A DNA stretch of 50,478 nucleotides from contig NZ_NPDU01000031.1 in NCBI RefSeq assembly GCF_002811985.1, positions 1-50,478 on the forward strand. The letters run 5' to 3'. Below are positions 19,474 through 31,649 of the stretch, one piece after another. The position numbers were made by a program, and so were the translations under genes. The DNA is from Leptospira adleri. GTDB taxonomy: Bacteria; Spirochaetota; Leptospiria; Leptospirales; Leptospiraceae. The notes below the pieces were generated by a model, which saw only the letters and a list, made by a program, of their open reading frames with translations, made no database searches and was not told the DNA's origin. Every line of letters begins with the position of its first letter. The stretch's first letter is position 1.

Positions 19474-19959
19474 TCAATTCTTCGTTTTGAAGTTTAGATT
19501 GTTACACTTTTCGCAAACTTCCTGGGGAATCACTCCCCAGCGCATCAGATAACCGAACACAAAACAGCCCGCGCAAAATCCAACGATGGATTCAAGGGCG
19601 GCAAAGAAGGCAAGAATTCCGAGCACAACTTGAAAAATAAATATCTCGCCTTTCAATAAAAGTACGAGAGACGTTAGGCTAAACAGAAATCCGATCGCTT
19701 GCGCAAAACGTTTCGGAGGACCCGGCGTCGGCCTTTCTCCTAAACGGAACAACGGTACGATACCATAAATCGCAAGTTTCGCAAAGAGAGAAAATCTCGG
19801 CCCATACAAAACGCGAGCGCTAAAACCGTACAACAATGCGAGGTTCAACCAAATCGATTGCGTCGACAAGGTAGCCAAAGCCAGAACCAAAACCAAACCG
19901 GCCACCGATCTTGCTGCGTACTCATTCACTGAATCCGGGAAATTTCCGATACGAATCAT
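19474..19959 (-). CDS. DUF4395 membrane protein
   Basis: A 161-residue protein with roughly four hydrophobic segments. The N-terminal FPDSVNEYAARSVAGLVL and the SIVGFCAGCFVFGYLMRWG segment with a C-x-x-C pair are the usual DUF4395 pattern. The C-terminus carries a second CEKC pair. DUF4395 proteins are commonly found near thioredoxin- or rhodanese-type genes; the function is unknown. It is the first gene of the minus-strand arsenosugar operon, with a strong GAGGAGG sequence before the ATG. It is divergent from the exported rhodanese gene at 20202. Confidence 0.82.
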   Translation of the reverse strand: MIRIGNFPDSVNEYAARSVAGLVLVLALATLSTQSIWLNLALLYGFSARVLYGPRFSLFAKLAIYGIVPLFRLGERPTPGPPKRFAQAIGFLFSLTSLVLLLKGEIFIFQVVLGILAFFAALESIVGFCAGCFVFGYLMRWGVIPQEVCEKCNNLNFKTKN

Positions 19960-20057
19960 CGGTCCTCCTCTCCTCTTGGATAACGACAGGTCCGAATCTC
20001 AGACCGATTCTCACCGTAAAAGAATGACTGATATTTCTGCAATAATTTTAAATATTT

Positions 20058-20087
20058 TGTTATAACATCTTATTTTCTGTTATAACG
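20058..20087. promoter_or_regulatory. Paired TGTTATAAC sites in the ars/rhodanese divergent promoter
   Basis: TGTTATAACA (20058-20067, a perfect palindrome) and TGTTATAACG (20078-20087) are repeated exactly 20 bp apart, about two helical turns. Each is preceded by TATTTT. They lie in the 242-bp gap between the DUF4395 start (minus) and the rhodanese start (plus), so a bound dimer pair could control both operons. The half-site TATAAC also occurs as an inverted repeat upstream of the XRE-cupin gene. Confidence 0.5.
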
Positions 20088-20201
20088 AATCATGACTTGC
20101 CACGAAAGAAATACTCAATTCTTCTGGCAAAAAAAGAAATCCAGGCTTGAGATCTTCTAAATGATAGGATGAGAAGATATCCAAACCTGTAGGAAAGAAC
20201 T

Positions 20202-21077
20202 TTGAAAACTCGATCCATATTCTTAACATTCTTCCTTATCTTTCCGAGCCTTATCTTCGCGCAAAAATCGGAATCTTGGGTTCTCACTTCGGGCGAGGCG
20301 AGAGCCCTCTTACCGAATAGCGTCGTCTTAGATACGAGGTCCCGCTCCGTATTTTACAGAGAACATATAGACGGTTCTCGTTCCGTTTCCTGGGAAGAAT
20401 TCTCCGTTCCCAATCTTCCGTTGCGCGGAAATCTTCTTCCTCCGGAAACTCTCAAAAAAAAATTCGAATCTTACGGAATCGATAGCAACCGTCCCGTACT
20501 CGTAGTCAGTGAATCCAAAAACAATTGGGGCGAGGACGGAAGAATCGTTTGGATGCTTCGTTCGCTCGGACACCGCTCCGCGTTTTTAGTCGACGGAGGT
20601 TATTCCGGATTGAAACAACTCGGAGCTCCGGTCTCGAATCAAGGCGCGCCTAAAAATTCAGGCAAATTTCAGATCAAAGCGGATCCGAATCTTATCGCCA
20701 CTTCATCCGAGATCAAATCGAATCTCAAAAATCGTAGGTATGTATTCTTGGATACAAGGGAAGAAAGGGAATTTTTAGGAGAGACTCCTTACGGAGAATC
20801 AAGAGGCGGACACATTCCGGGAGCGAAACATCTCTATTATAAAAATCTGTTAAACCAAGACGGTTCCCTGCTCTCTTCCGAAGAGATCTCGACCAAACTC
20901 GGCGAGCTCGGAATCGGAAGAGATTCGATCATCGTTACCTATTGCACCGGCGGAGTCCGTTCAGCTTGGATGACCGCGGTTTTAAGAAACGAAGGTTATA
21001 ACGCCAAAAACTACGCGGGTTCTATGTGGGAATGGTCCTCGGGAAACGACAAGGATTATCCTCTCACCGCAAAATGA
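20202..21077 (+). CDS. Exported tandem-rhodanese sulfurtransferase
   Basis: A 291-residue protein using a TTG start with AGGAAA 7 nt upstream. A type I signal peptide is cleaved near LIFA/QKS. Two rhodanese domains follow. The first (about 25-145) has VVLDTRSRSVFYREHIDGS and SLGHRSAFLVDGG but a serine (VSESK) where a cysteine would be. The second (about 170-290) has FLDTREEREFLG, GHIPGAKHLYY and the active loop Y-C248-TGGVRS. This is the standard 280-300 residue thiosulfate/mercaptopyruvate sulfurtransferase layout, but periplasmic. It overlaps the cytochrome gene by 4 nt and leads the plus-strand operon rhodanese-cytochrome-GT2-GT-C. Confidence 0.9.
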   Translation: MKTRSIFLTFFLIFPSLIFAQKSESWVLTSGEARALLPNSVVLDTRSRSVFYREHIDGSRSVSWEEFSVPNLPLRGNLLPPETLKKKFESYGIDSNRPVLVVSESKNNWGEDGRIVWMLRSLGHRSAFLVDGGYSGLKQLGAPVSNQGAPKNSGKFQIKADPNLIATSSEIKSNLKNRRYVFLDTREEREFLGETPYGESRGGHIPGAKHLYYKNLLNQDGSLLSSEEISTKLGELGIGRDSIIVTYCTGGVRSAWMTAVLRNEGYNAKNYAGSMWEWSSGNDKDYPLTAK

Positions 21078-22450
21078 ATCGCTCAAGTATATATATTTTT
21101 TTGAATATTCTAAAATCATGGAGAATCTTTTGGATCGTCGCCGGCGTATTTGTGACTCTTTCCTCCTTTCTTATCTGCAAAAACGGCTCCGATCCGATTT
21201 CTGTAAAAGATCGTTTTCCCGGTCGGGCATGGACGGAACCTATAAACTTGGGGGAATCGATTCCGGGCATTCGAGGTCTTACCGCTAAGGATTGCGGCGG
21301 CTGTCACGAAGATCACTATAAGGAATGGAAGACTTCCTCCCACGCGAACGCGTTTAGCGATCTTCAATTCCAAGCCGAACTTTCCAAACCTAATTCTCCC
21401 CAGTGGCTTTGTTTGAACTGTCATATTCCTCTTTCCGGACAAAGAAAACAAATCGCTACTCACCTAAATGACGGCGACGTCTTTCAGCCCGTTCTCGTTT
21501 CCAATGAGAAGTTCGACCCTGAATGGGAAAAAGAAGGAGTGAGTTGCGGAACCTGTCATCTCAAATCGGATTCTCAAGGTCGTACGATTCTAATCGGTCC
21601 GACTGGAGCGAAGGCTCCTCATTCCGTTGAAAAAAACAGGGAGGCACTACACGCACGCTGCAACGATTGTCACAATCAGGACTACAAACTCAACGCCTCG
21701 CTCGTATGTTACTTTAAAACCGGAGACGAATATGCGGAAAGTATTCATTTTCCGAAAGCGGATTGCGTTAGCTGTCACATGCCTTCGATAAACCGAAGCG
21801 TCGTGCTACCTTCTTTTCTCGCCGAAAAACGGGATTCTCACAGACATACTTTTATCGGAGGCGGCGTTCCAAAAACTTTTCCGCTCTTTGACGCGCAGTG
21901 GAATGGATACAAAAGCGGGCTCAAAATCGAAGAGCCTCGGTGGTCGTTTATCAAAAATGAAATCGTTCGATTGAATCTGATTCTGGAAAACTCACTCGCG
22001 GGTCATAGCGTTCCGACCGGGGATCCGGAAAGACATCTTTTAATAGAAGCGATTCTTCAAGACGCGGACGGAAAAGAAGTTTCGAAACATATCAGCAAAA
22101 TCGGACAAATCTGGGAATGGTATCCCGAGGCAAAACTCGTCGGTGATAACAGGATCCGTTCAGGCGAAAAACGAAATATCGAATTGACTTTGAACACCGG
22201 AGCCGGCAAAAAACCGACCTTCGGTATTTTAAGAATTCTGCATGTTCGCTTAACAAAAGAAAACGCGGAGCATATAAAAAAGAACTCCGGACGAGCGCCG
22301 AAGGAAATCGGAGATAAACTCAAACAAATAGAACTCCACTATCCGTTTGCGAACGTATTTTACGAATCCAAAACGGATCTAAGAACGGGGAAAATCCGGA
22401 TCACTTCCAAAGAAGGATTACTTTTCTCTTCCAAACGGGGAAATCCGTGA
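21074..22450 (+). CDS. Exported pentaheme c-type cytochrome (second of two)
   Basis: About 458 residues from the ATG at 21074, which overlaps the rhodanese stop (ATGA). A start further upstream in that gene is less likely. The hydrophobic N-terminus ends SSFLIC, a lipobox at C35. Five CXXCH sites are present: C74GGCH, C113LNCH, C158GTCH, C196NDCH and C231VSCH. A C-terminal beta-rich half includes LENSLAGHSVPTGDPERHLL. Overall it matches the 8.8-10.0 kb cytochrome. It is probably a membrane-anchored periplasmic electron carrier or oxidoreductase of the cytochrome c554-like type; the substrate is unknown. It sits directly behind a sulfurtransferase, as its paralogue does on the other side. Confidence 0.87.
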   Translation: MNRSSIYIFLNILKSWRIFWIVAGVFVTLSSFLICKNGSDPISVKDRFPGRAWTEPINLGESIPGIRGLTAKDCGGCHEDHYKEWKTSSHANAFSDLQFQAELSKPNSPQWLCLNCHIPLSGQRKQIATHLNDGDVFQPVLVSNEKFDPEWEKEGVSCGTCHLKSDSQGRTILIGPTGAKAPHSVEKNREALHARCNDCHNQDYKLNASLVCYFKTGDEYAESIHFPKADCVSCHMPSINRSVVLPSFLAEKRDSHRHTFIGGGVPKTFPLFDAQWNGYKSGLKIEEPRWSFIKNEIVRLNLILENSLAGHSVPTGDPERHLLIEAILQDADGKEVSKHISKIGQIWEWYPEAKLVGDNRIRSGEKRNIELTLNTGAGKKPTFGILRILHVRLTKENAEHIKKNSGRAPKEIGDKLKQIELHYPFANVFYESKTDLRTGKIRITSKEGLLFSSKRGNP

Positions 22451-23157
22451 ACAAGCTTTCCGTGAGCATCGTTATACCCGCGTTAGACGAAGAAAAATCG
22501 ATCGCTTTTGTTCTAAAGGATTTGTCAAGAATCGCGGAAGCGGATATCTTCGAAATCATAGTCGTGGACAACGGCTCCAAGGATCGGACCGCGGCCGTTG
22601 CTTCCGAAAACGGAGCCGTGGTTCTTCAAGAATCGGAAAGAGGTTACGGAGCCGCTTGTTTAAAGGGAATCCGTAGAATTTTAGAATCAAATCCCGCGCC
22701 TGAACTCGTCGCCTTTGTGGATGCGGACTATTCCGATTGTCCGATCGAACTCTTGGATTTGTTAAACGAATTCCAAAATCCGAATGTGGAACTCGTGATC
22801 GGTTCACGGGCCTTGGGCAAAGCGGAAAAGGGTTCGCTATTGCCGGTTCAAAGATTCGGAAACTGGCTTTCCACGTTTTTAATCGGAATTTTATATGGAG
22901 TCAAGTTTACGGATCTCGGACCGTTTCGTGTGATCCGTTTGGATTCTCTCAAAAAATTGAATATGCAGGATCGTAATTTCGGATGGACTGTGGAAATGCA
23001 GATCAAGGCCGCCAAACTCGGAATGAACTGTGTGGAAGTCCCCGTCAGTTATAAAAAAAGAATCGGAGTCTCCAAGGTGAGCGGAACGATTTCCGGATCG
23101 ATCAAGGCGGGCTGGAAAATTCTTTATACGATCGCCAAACTTCAATTCACGAGATGA
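22447..23157 (+). CDS. GT2 family glycosyltransferase, dolichol-phosphate-mannose-synthase-like
   Basis: A 236-residue GT-A enzyme. SIVIPALDEEKSI and IIVVDNGSKDRT form the nucleotide-sugar site, FVDADYSDCP carries the metal-binding D-x-D-like motif, and VEVPVSYKKRIGVSKVSGTI is the usual C-terminal segment of DPM1-like enzymes. No membrane anchor is evident. It likely charges polyprenyl phosphate with a sugar, which the GT-C enzyme encoded next could use in the periplasm. The GTG start overlaps the cytochrome stop (GTGA), and its stop overlaps the next ATG. Confidence 0.87.
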   Translation: MNKLSVSIVIPALDEEKSIAFVLKDLSRIAEADIFEIIVVDNGSKDRTAAVASENGAVVLQESERGYGAACLKGIRRILESNPAPELVAFVDADYSDCPIELLDLLNEFQNPNVELVIGSRALGKAEKGSLLPVQRFGNWLSTFLIGILYGVKFTDLGPFRVIRLDSLKKLNMQDRNFGWTVEMQIKAAKLGMNCVEVPVSYKKRIGVSKVSGTISGSIKAGWKILYTIAKLQFTR

Positions 23158-24569
23158 GCAAAGAATATCTCCTCTTTTTGTTCTTTTTTCCGAGCGTCCT
23201 ATTCCAATTTTTCGGAGAAAGAAAAGACTTCGCACTTTTGATCTTTGCAAATCTTCCGGCCTTCGCCGCCTATTTCCGGATCGTTTTTTCGGACAAGATC
23301 GAGGACCGTTTCCGATTTTCAAAAACGATTGATAAAATTCTAATATTCTTTCCCGGAATTTCGAACGCGAAGGTTTCGTTTAAAACCTGGATATTTTTCG
23401 GACTTGTCTTGAGAATTACGACTTTTTTTTCGAACCCGATTTTATCGGAGGACGTCTTTCGTTTTTTATGGGACGGCCTTTTGATCAACGAAGACTTTTC
23501 TCCGTTTTCCATTCTTCCCAAAGAATTGAATCTTTCCGTTTTCGACGATTCGGTCCGAATTCTCGCGGCACAATTGTTAAACGAAATGAACTCCTCGAAA
23601 TTTTATTCGGTGTATCCTCCCGTGCTTCAATTTCTTTTTTTTATCGGCGCTAAAGGTATGCTCTGGTTTCAAAACGTCTGGGCCGGAACTGCGATCTGGA
23701 AAACGTTTTTGATTTTTTCGGAACTGGGAATTTTATGCTTTCTCTGCAAGATCCTAAAAGAAAACGGACTTCCGATCCGAAGGAGTCTGATCTACTGGCT
23801 AAACCCGCTTGCGATCTTAGAGATTTCGGGTAACGCACATCCGGAACCGATTCTTCTTTTGTTTCTGATCGGAGCCGTCTATTTTCTTTGGAAATGGAAC
23901 GAGGAACAAAGGACAAAGGATTTTATTCTGCACGTTTCTTTTTTGGCTCTTGGAATCTTAACCAAAATCACCCCTCTAATCCTTGTACCTTGGATGTTTT
24001 TTATTCTTTTGGAACGAAGAAAATTCCGGCTTTTTTTTCTGACTTCGCTTTTTGCGTCCGCGTGTGCGTTAGTAGGTCTTTTGTTTTTTTGGAATGATCT
24101 TTTTGAAAAACAGAAAGAATCGGGGATCGGAGTATTCTTCCAGCTTTTCGAATTCAACGGCGGTTTTTATTATCTTTTGAGGGAATCGTTAAGAATATCG
24201 GGCGAGAACTTTTATCTCGCGGGAAAGATCTGCGGTTGGGCCACGTTATTCTTCGTTGTCGCGTATTCTTATCGCAGAAAAAAGGAAAACGACCTACGCG
24301 GTTTTTTTAGTTCCGCGGAAATTATCTATTGGATCTTTTTTCTTTTTTCCACAACCGTTCATCCCTGGTATATTCTTTCTTTGCTCGTCTTTAGCGTGTT
24401 TTCAAAGAACGTTTCGCCTATCGTATGGTCCGCTTTGATCCTAGTTTCCTATTCCACCTATTCGGTCGTTCCGTATCGGGATTCTTTTTTTTGGATCGCA
24501 ATCGAATACGGTATTCTATTCTTCTTTTTGCATATTGATTACAAACTCGCCTCATCGTCGAATCCATAG
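23154..24569 (+). CDS. GT-C type membrane glycosyltransferase (second of two)
   Basis: A 471-residue protein with about 11-13 hydrophobic segments. The first-loop motif is LSEDVFRFLWDGLLIN, with the acidic pair of GT-C enzymes. A second loop is YSVYPPVLQFLFFIGAKG, and later segments are GNAHPEPILLLFLIGAVYFL and FFLFSTTVHPWYILSLLVF. It is a paralogue of the 15.5-16.9 kb gene. Start-stop overlap with the GT2 gene suggests that the pair makes and uses a polyprenyl-phosphate sugar. Why it lies in one operon with a rhodanese and a cytochrome is unexplained; glycosylation of exported proteins or an envelope glycan are possible. Confidence 0.77.
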   Translation: MSKEYLLFLFFFPSVLFQFFGERKDFALLIFANLPAFAAYFRIVFSDKIEDRFRFSKTIDKILIFFPGISNAKVSFKTWIFFGLVLRITTFFSNPILSEDVFRFLWDGLLINEDFSPFSILPKELNLSVFDDSVRILAAQLLNEMNSSKFYSVYPPVLQFLFFIGAKGMLWFQNVWAGTAIWKTFLIFSELGILCFLCKILKENGLPIRRSLIYWLNPLAILEISGNAHPEPILLLFLIGAVYFLWKWNEEQRTKDFILHVSFLALGILTKITPLILVPWMFFILLERRKFRLFFLTSLFASACALVGLLFFWNDLFEKQKESGIGVFFQLFEFNGGFYYLLRESLRISGENFYLAGKICGWATLFFVVAYSYRRKKENDLRGFFSSAEIIYWIFFLFSTTVHPWYILSLLVFSVFSKNVSPIVWSALILVSYSTYSVVPYRDSFFWIAIEYGILFFFLHIDYKLASSSNP

Positions 24570-24729
24570 GCACGAATTTCTAACGCGACCTAAATCAATC
24601 CGGAAGGATCCATTTTTATTCCGATTCTTGCGAAGGTCGCGTCGTAGAATCTTTCCAAAAAAACCTTTCATCTCTGACCTTTGGAGGGTTTTCTGACCAT
24701 ATAGTCTTTTTTAGAGTTCTTCGACACAC

Positions 24730-28023
<3,294 letters not shown>

Positions 28024-28054
28024 GGAAAGCCTTTTAGAAAACGATCTTCTGCCT

Positions 28055-28473
28055 TGTCGTAACTACGACATCTCTTGTGAAAGTTGCGCGCGCCCCACCC
28101 TGCGGCGCGATCCGTAGAGAACGCCGCGCTGAGTTTTGGGTGGAGGTGGTGGGCTCGTGGGAAAAAACGGGAGACTTTCCACTATCACAGAAAAACTCTC
28201 TCTGCAAGAAGAATCCGCTTCACCTCATTCTGTAGGAACTCCGACAAAACCAGGAGAAAACTCTCTTTCGAAAAAAGTCCCTGTCGTAACTACGACATTC
28301 TTTTGTGAAATGCGCGCCGAACCCGCAACTAGGGTGGAGGGTGATGAGCGACTCATAGGGAGCGAATCATAGAGTTTCCGCGGTGGGACACGTTCGGAAA
28401 TTCTTCCTATCTCAAAAAATCAACCTTCCGAGGACATTCTCCACCTCAATCGCATAGGAACTCTGACAAAACC
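28055..28473. repeat. Two diverged direct copies of a block of about 195 bp
   Basis: Copy A runs from about 28055 to 28251 and copy B from about 28282 to 28473. Both begin with the identical hairpin TGTCGTAACTACGACA (28055-28070 and 28282-28297) and end with TAGGAACTC(C/T)GACAAAACC. The middles share G-rich segments but have diverged. The terminal GGAACTC motif links this block to the repeats at 3.2 and 49.5 kb. Confidence 0.7.
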
Positions 28474-28487
28474 TTCTACACGGCCAC

Positions 28488-28726
28488 TCGCTCTCTATGG
28501 ATCGCGGTCCTCGTTTGCAACAAAGAGCCAACGACCACGCTCCGCTGTCTTTTGGCTAATTCGCTCTCTATGGATCGCGGGCTTTGTTAAAAACAAAGAG
28601 CCAACGACTACGCTCCGCTGTCTTTTGGCTAATTCGCTCTCTATGGATCGCGGGCTTTGTTAAAAACAAAGAGCCAACGACCACGCTCCGCTGTCTTTTG
28701 GCTAATTCGCTCTCTATGGATCGCGA
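28488..28726. repeat. 73-bp tandem repeat, three copies plus a partial
   Basis: Copies lie at 28488-28560, 28561-28633 and 28634-28706, with a 20-bp partial copy from 28707. Units begin TCGCTCTCTATGGATCGCG and end CTTTTGGCTAAT. Copies 2 and 3 differ by a single base; copy 1 differs mainly around its positions 19-35. The near identity suggests recent expansion, so the copy number may vary between strains. No conserved spacer structure, so not CRISPR. Confidence 0.85.
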
Positions 28727-28814
28727 ATTATGTCCAAAAAAAGAGTTTCCGGTCCGGTTTCTCTCCCCAGGATTGTTCTACCGGGGATTCCCAAATCCCG
28801 CCCGGAGATTTTCG

Positions 28815-30389
28815 ATGTTAACCCAAAAACCAATCGTATCCCTGCTCGATCACAGCAAAGATCCTTTCAATCTAGCAATCGCGACCGCGAGGACTTGCTA
28901 TTCTTCCAAAGGAATCCTTCTTCCTTCAGACATGGTGTCTTCGGAAAAATCCATTGAGATTCGAGACCGCGTTGCAAAGTCCACCAAAAAAGCCGGACAT
29001 CTCACCACAAGACAACATCCTCAATTCATCTTCACCCTGGATAAAGTCTCCCGGCAATTTGTATGGTCCTTCTTGCATTCTCATCCGTTTTATAACTCGG
29101 AACAAGTATCTCAAAGATATGTGGAAGTAAAAAAGGAGAATTACTACGTTCCGCCTGGACTCAGCGGAAAACTTTTGGAACTCTACCTGGACGCGGTCGA
29201 CTTTGCAAGTCAGGCGTATTTTTCTTACAACGAAATTCTTCATCCATTTATCCAAGAAGAATACTTTAACATCTACAAGGCCCGAGCCAATTATCCGGAC
29301 AAGTGGCAGGGACCGATCAAGAAAAAATGTCTCGAAGTGGCACGTTATCTGCTACCTCTCGGAACTTATACCTATCTCTATCATTCGATCAACGGACTTA
29401 CTCTTCATCGTTATTATCGATTGATGAATTCTTACGACGTACCCGAAGAACAAAGAGCGGTAGTGACCGAAATGGTCAATCAAGTCCGCGCGGTCGATCC
29501 TCTCTATGCGGACGAAATGGACGATCCTTTGCCTCTCGAAGAAACTACCGAATACCGTTTTTTTGAATCCGTGTTCGGAACTTCCAAAAGAGAATTCCAT
29601 CCGGAAGCCGCGAACTCCTTCGTAAAAGAATACGACGCCGAAATCGGAGAGCGCTATTCCAGACTCGTATCCCATTCTTCCAACGGGCCCGAGATTCTCG
29701 CAAAATCGGTCCGATCTATATTAGGAATTCCTAAATCTTCTCTCGGCGATCAGGACGCGATCGATCTCGTCCTAAATCCTTCGAAAAATAAACATCTAAC
29801 TTCGACCTTGAACGAAAGTTCTCTGAGTCCGATCACGAGAGCGCTCTTTAACGTTCAATATTCCTTCCAAAAAAGAATTTCTCACACCGCCGACAGTCAG
29901 GACCAGAGACACAGGATGGTTCCCGGAGGAAGACCGGTCCTTATGTCCCAGTATGCGGGAACTCCGGATTATATTACTCCCCTTGTGGTTCAAAAATATC
30001 CCCAACTCAAAGAGAAATACGATTCCGATATGAAGCGGATCTTCGAAAAGTTGAACCGCTTCCTCGACGCGGGAGGTTCTCCTGAATACGGAACCTATCT
30101 TCTTCCTAACGCCTTCCCGATTCGTTTTTACGAAAGCGGCGATCTCTTAAATCTTCATCATAAATGGAGATCTCGAACCTGCTACAACGCACAGGAAGAA
30201 ATCTTCCAGGCATCGGTGGAAGAACTCACGGACGTCTTAAAAGTTCATCCCGAAATCGCAAAGTGGATCAAGGCCCCTTGTTGGATCCGTCTTCAAGGAG
30301 AAGTCAAACCCTACTGCCCGGAAGGCGACCACTATTGCGGAACCCAGGTTTGGAAAAGGGAGTTGTCCGAGTATTCCAGAGTGATCTAA
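28815..30389 (+). CDS. thyX: FAD-dependent thymidylate synthase (ThyX)-like protein, double length
   Basis: About 524 residues from the ATG at 28815 ([14 protein letters not shown]), just after GGAG. The upstream frame is repeat sequence. It appears to contain two ThyX-like halves. The first has the [20 protein letters not shown] segment that mirrors the ThyX S-x-R-Y-V-x region, and [22 protein letters not shown]. The second has DSQDQRHRM, which resembles the RHR core, and [36 protein letters not shown], the C-terminal ThyX helix. Ordinary ThyX enzymes are about 210-260 residues and tetrameric. The reaction is methylation of dUMP with methylene-tetrahydrofolate and FAD. The assignment to the family is good; retained activity needs testing. 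Confidence 0.78.
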   Translation: MLTQKPIVSLLDHSKDPFNLAIATARTCYSSKGILLPSDMVSSEKSIEIRDRVAKSTKKAGHLTTRQHPQFIFTLDKVSRQFVWSFLHSHPFYNSEQVSQRYVEVKKENYYVPPGLSGKLLELYLDAVDFASQAYFSYNEILHPFIQEEYFNIYKARANYPDKWQGPIKKKCLEVARYLLPLGTYTYLYHSINGLTLHRYYRLMNSYDVPEEQRAVVTEMVNQVRAVDPLYADEMDDPLPLEETTEYRFFESVFGTSKREFHPEAANSFVKEYDAEIGERYSRLVSHSSNGPEILAKSVRSILGIPKSSLGDQDAIDLVLNPSKNKHLTSTLNESSLSPITRALFNVQYSFQKRISHTADSQDQRHRMVPGGRPVLMSQYAGTPDYITPLVVQKYPQLKEKYDSDMKRIFEKLNRFLDAGGSPEYGTYLLPNAFPIRFYESGDLLNLHHKWRSRTCYNAQEEIFQASVEELTDVLKVHPEIAKWIKAPCWIRLQGEVKPYCPEGDHYCGTQVWKRELSEYSRVI

Positions 30390-30435
30390 AATTCTTTCCG
30401 AAAACGATTCTAAGCTGTAGAATGGTCGAAGAAGT

Positions 30436-31617
30436 ATGAAACTCACAGTGACCGACGACCGAACGAAAGAACTCATTCGTTACAGAAGACAAATCCACAA
30501 ACATCCCGAACTCCGTTACGAGGAAAATCAGACGGCGGGGTTCGTGATAGATCATCTCAAATCCCTCGGACTTTCCTTTCAGGATAAGATCGCGAAGACC
30601 GGAGTGGTCGCGTTAGTCGATTCCGGAAAACCCGGGAAAACCCTCCTCGTCCGCGCGGACATGGACGCACTTCCCATCTTTGAAGAATCCAAAGCCGAGT
30701 ATAAATCCGTTCACGAAGGCGTTATGCACGCTTGCGGTCACGACGCACATACTTCCATTCTTATGGGACTCGCTTCCGATATCAAAGAGGATATCCGTTC
30801 GATTCTTCCTAAAGGAAAAGTTCTCCTCGTTTTTCAACCCGCCGAAGAAGGCGGACAAGGCGCGGATAAAATGATCGAGGAAGGAATATTAGAAAAATAT
30901 AAAGTGGACGCGGCCCTCGCGCTGCACGTCTGGAATCACATTCCCGTAGGAAAGGTCGGAGTCGTCGACGGACCGATGATGGCAGCGGTCGACGAATTTA
31001 CGATCACGATCACCGGAATCAGCGGTCACGGAGCGATGCCACAACACACTGTTGATCCGATCGTAGTCGGAGCGCAGATCGTGACGGCTCTTCAGACGAT
31101 CGTTTCTCGAAATACGGATCCGTTGGATTCCTGCGTCGTAACCGTGGGAAGTTTTCACGCAGGAAACGCGTTTAACGTGATTCCGGAGACGGCCGAACTC
31201 AAAGGAACCGTAAGAACGTATTCTAAAAAAATGTTCGAGGAAGTTCCCGGAAAACTCGAAAGAGTCGTAAAAGGTATCGCGGACGCACTCGGAGCAAAAG
31301 TCTCCATTCACTACGAAAGGACGAACCAACCCACGATCAACGAACCCTTTATGGCGAATATCGTCCGCAAGGCTTCCTTGAACGTTCTCGGAGCGGATAG
31401 CGTAACCGAAGAACATACCAAGTCCATGGGCGGAGAGGATTTTTCCGCGTTTCTCATGAAAGTTCCGGGTTGTTACTTTTTCATAGGATCGATGAACGAA
31501 TCCAAAGGACTGATCCATCCGCATCACAGTTCCAAGTTCGATATAGACGAGGATTCTCTTTCCATCGGACTTTCCATACTAAAAGAAGCGATCCGAATCT
31601 ATCTTGAAGAAAATTAG
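30436..31617 (+). CDS. M20 family amidohydrolase (hippurate hydrolase / N-acyl-amino-acid deacylase type)
   Basis: A 393-residue cytoplasmic metallohydrolase of normal family length. Visible motifs are [26 protein letters not shown], the metal site [15 protein letters not shown], the catalytic glutamates in [17 protein letters not shown], and the dimerisation-domain start [18 protein letters not shown]. It probably removes an acyl group from an N-acyl amino acid; the exact substrate cannot be read from sequence. It starts 46 nt after the ThyX-like gene and may be co-transcribed with it. A weak hairpin lies beyond its stop. Confidence 0.9.
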   Translation: MKLTVTDDRTKELIRYRRQIHKHPELRYEENQTAGFVIDHLKSLGLSFQDKIAKTGVVALVDSGKPGKTLLVRADMDALPIFEESKAEYKSVHEGVMHACGHDAHTSILMGLASDIKEDIRSILPKGKVLLVFQPAEEGGQGADKMIEEGILEKYKVDAALALHVWNHIPVGKVGVVDGPMMAAVDEFTITITGISGHGAMPQHTVDPIVVGAQIVTALQTIVSRNTDPLDSCVVTVGSFHAGNAFNVIPETAELKGTVRTYSKKMFEEVPGKLERVVKGIADALGAKVSIHYERTNQPTINEPFMANIVRKASLNVLGADSVTEEHTKSMGGEDFSAFLMKVPGCYFFIGSMNESKGLIHPHHSSKFDIDEDSLSIGLSILKEAIRIYLEEN

Positions 31618-31649
31618 AATTCTTCGGTAAAAAAATCCAACGGAGAAAG

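Larger units (their letters stand above)
28024..28814. other. Repeat-rich intergenic region
   Basis: A 791-bp gap between the RND pump and the ThyX-like gene. It holds two diverged copies of a block of about 195 bp, then three perfect or near-perfect 73-bp tandem copies with a partial fourth. An open frame runs from 28584 through the tandem repeats into the ThyX-like gene, but 73 bp is not a multiple of three and each copy is read in a different frame, so that extension is not credible coding sequence. Confidence 0.75.

Noticed and set aside
21026..21073. Upstream start for the second cytochrome
   Set aside because: It lies inside the rhodanese gene; the ATG at 21074 gives a proper signal peptide and an ATGA overlap.
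28488..28726. CRISPR array
   Set aside because: The 73-bp units are directly adjacent with no unique spacers, and no cas gene is present.
28584..28814. N-terminal extension of the ThyX-like gene through the 73-bp repeats
   Set aside because: The repeat period is not a multiple of three, successive copies are read in different frames, and family similarity starts at the ATG at 28815.
30889..31527. A 212-residue minus-strand frame antisense to the M20 hydrolase
   Set aside because: It is antisense to conserved catalytic motifs, with no ribosome site or domain.
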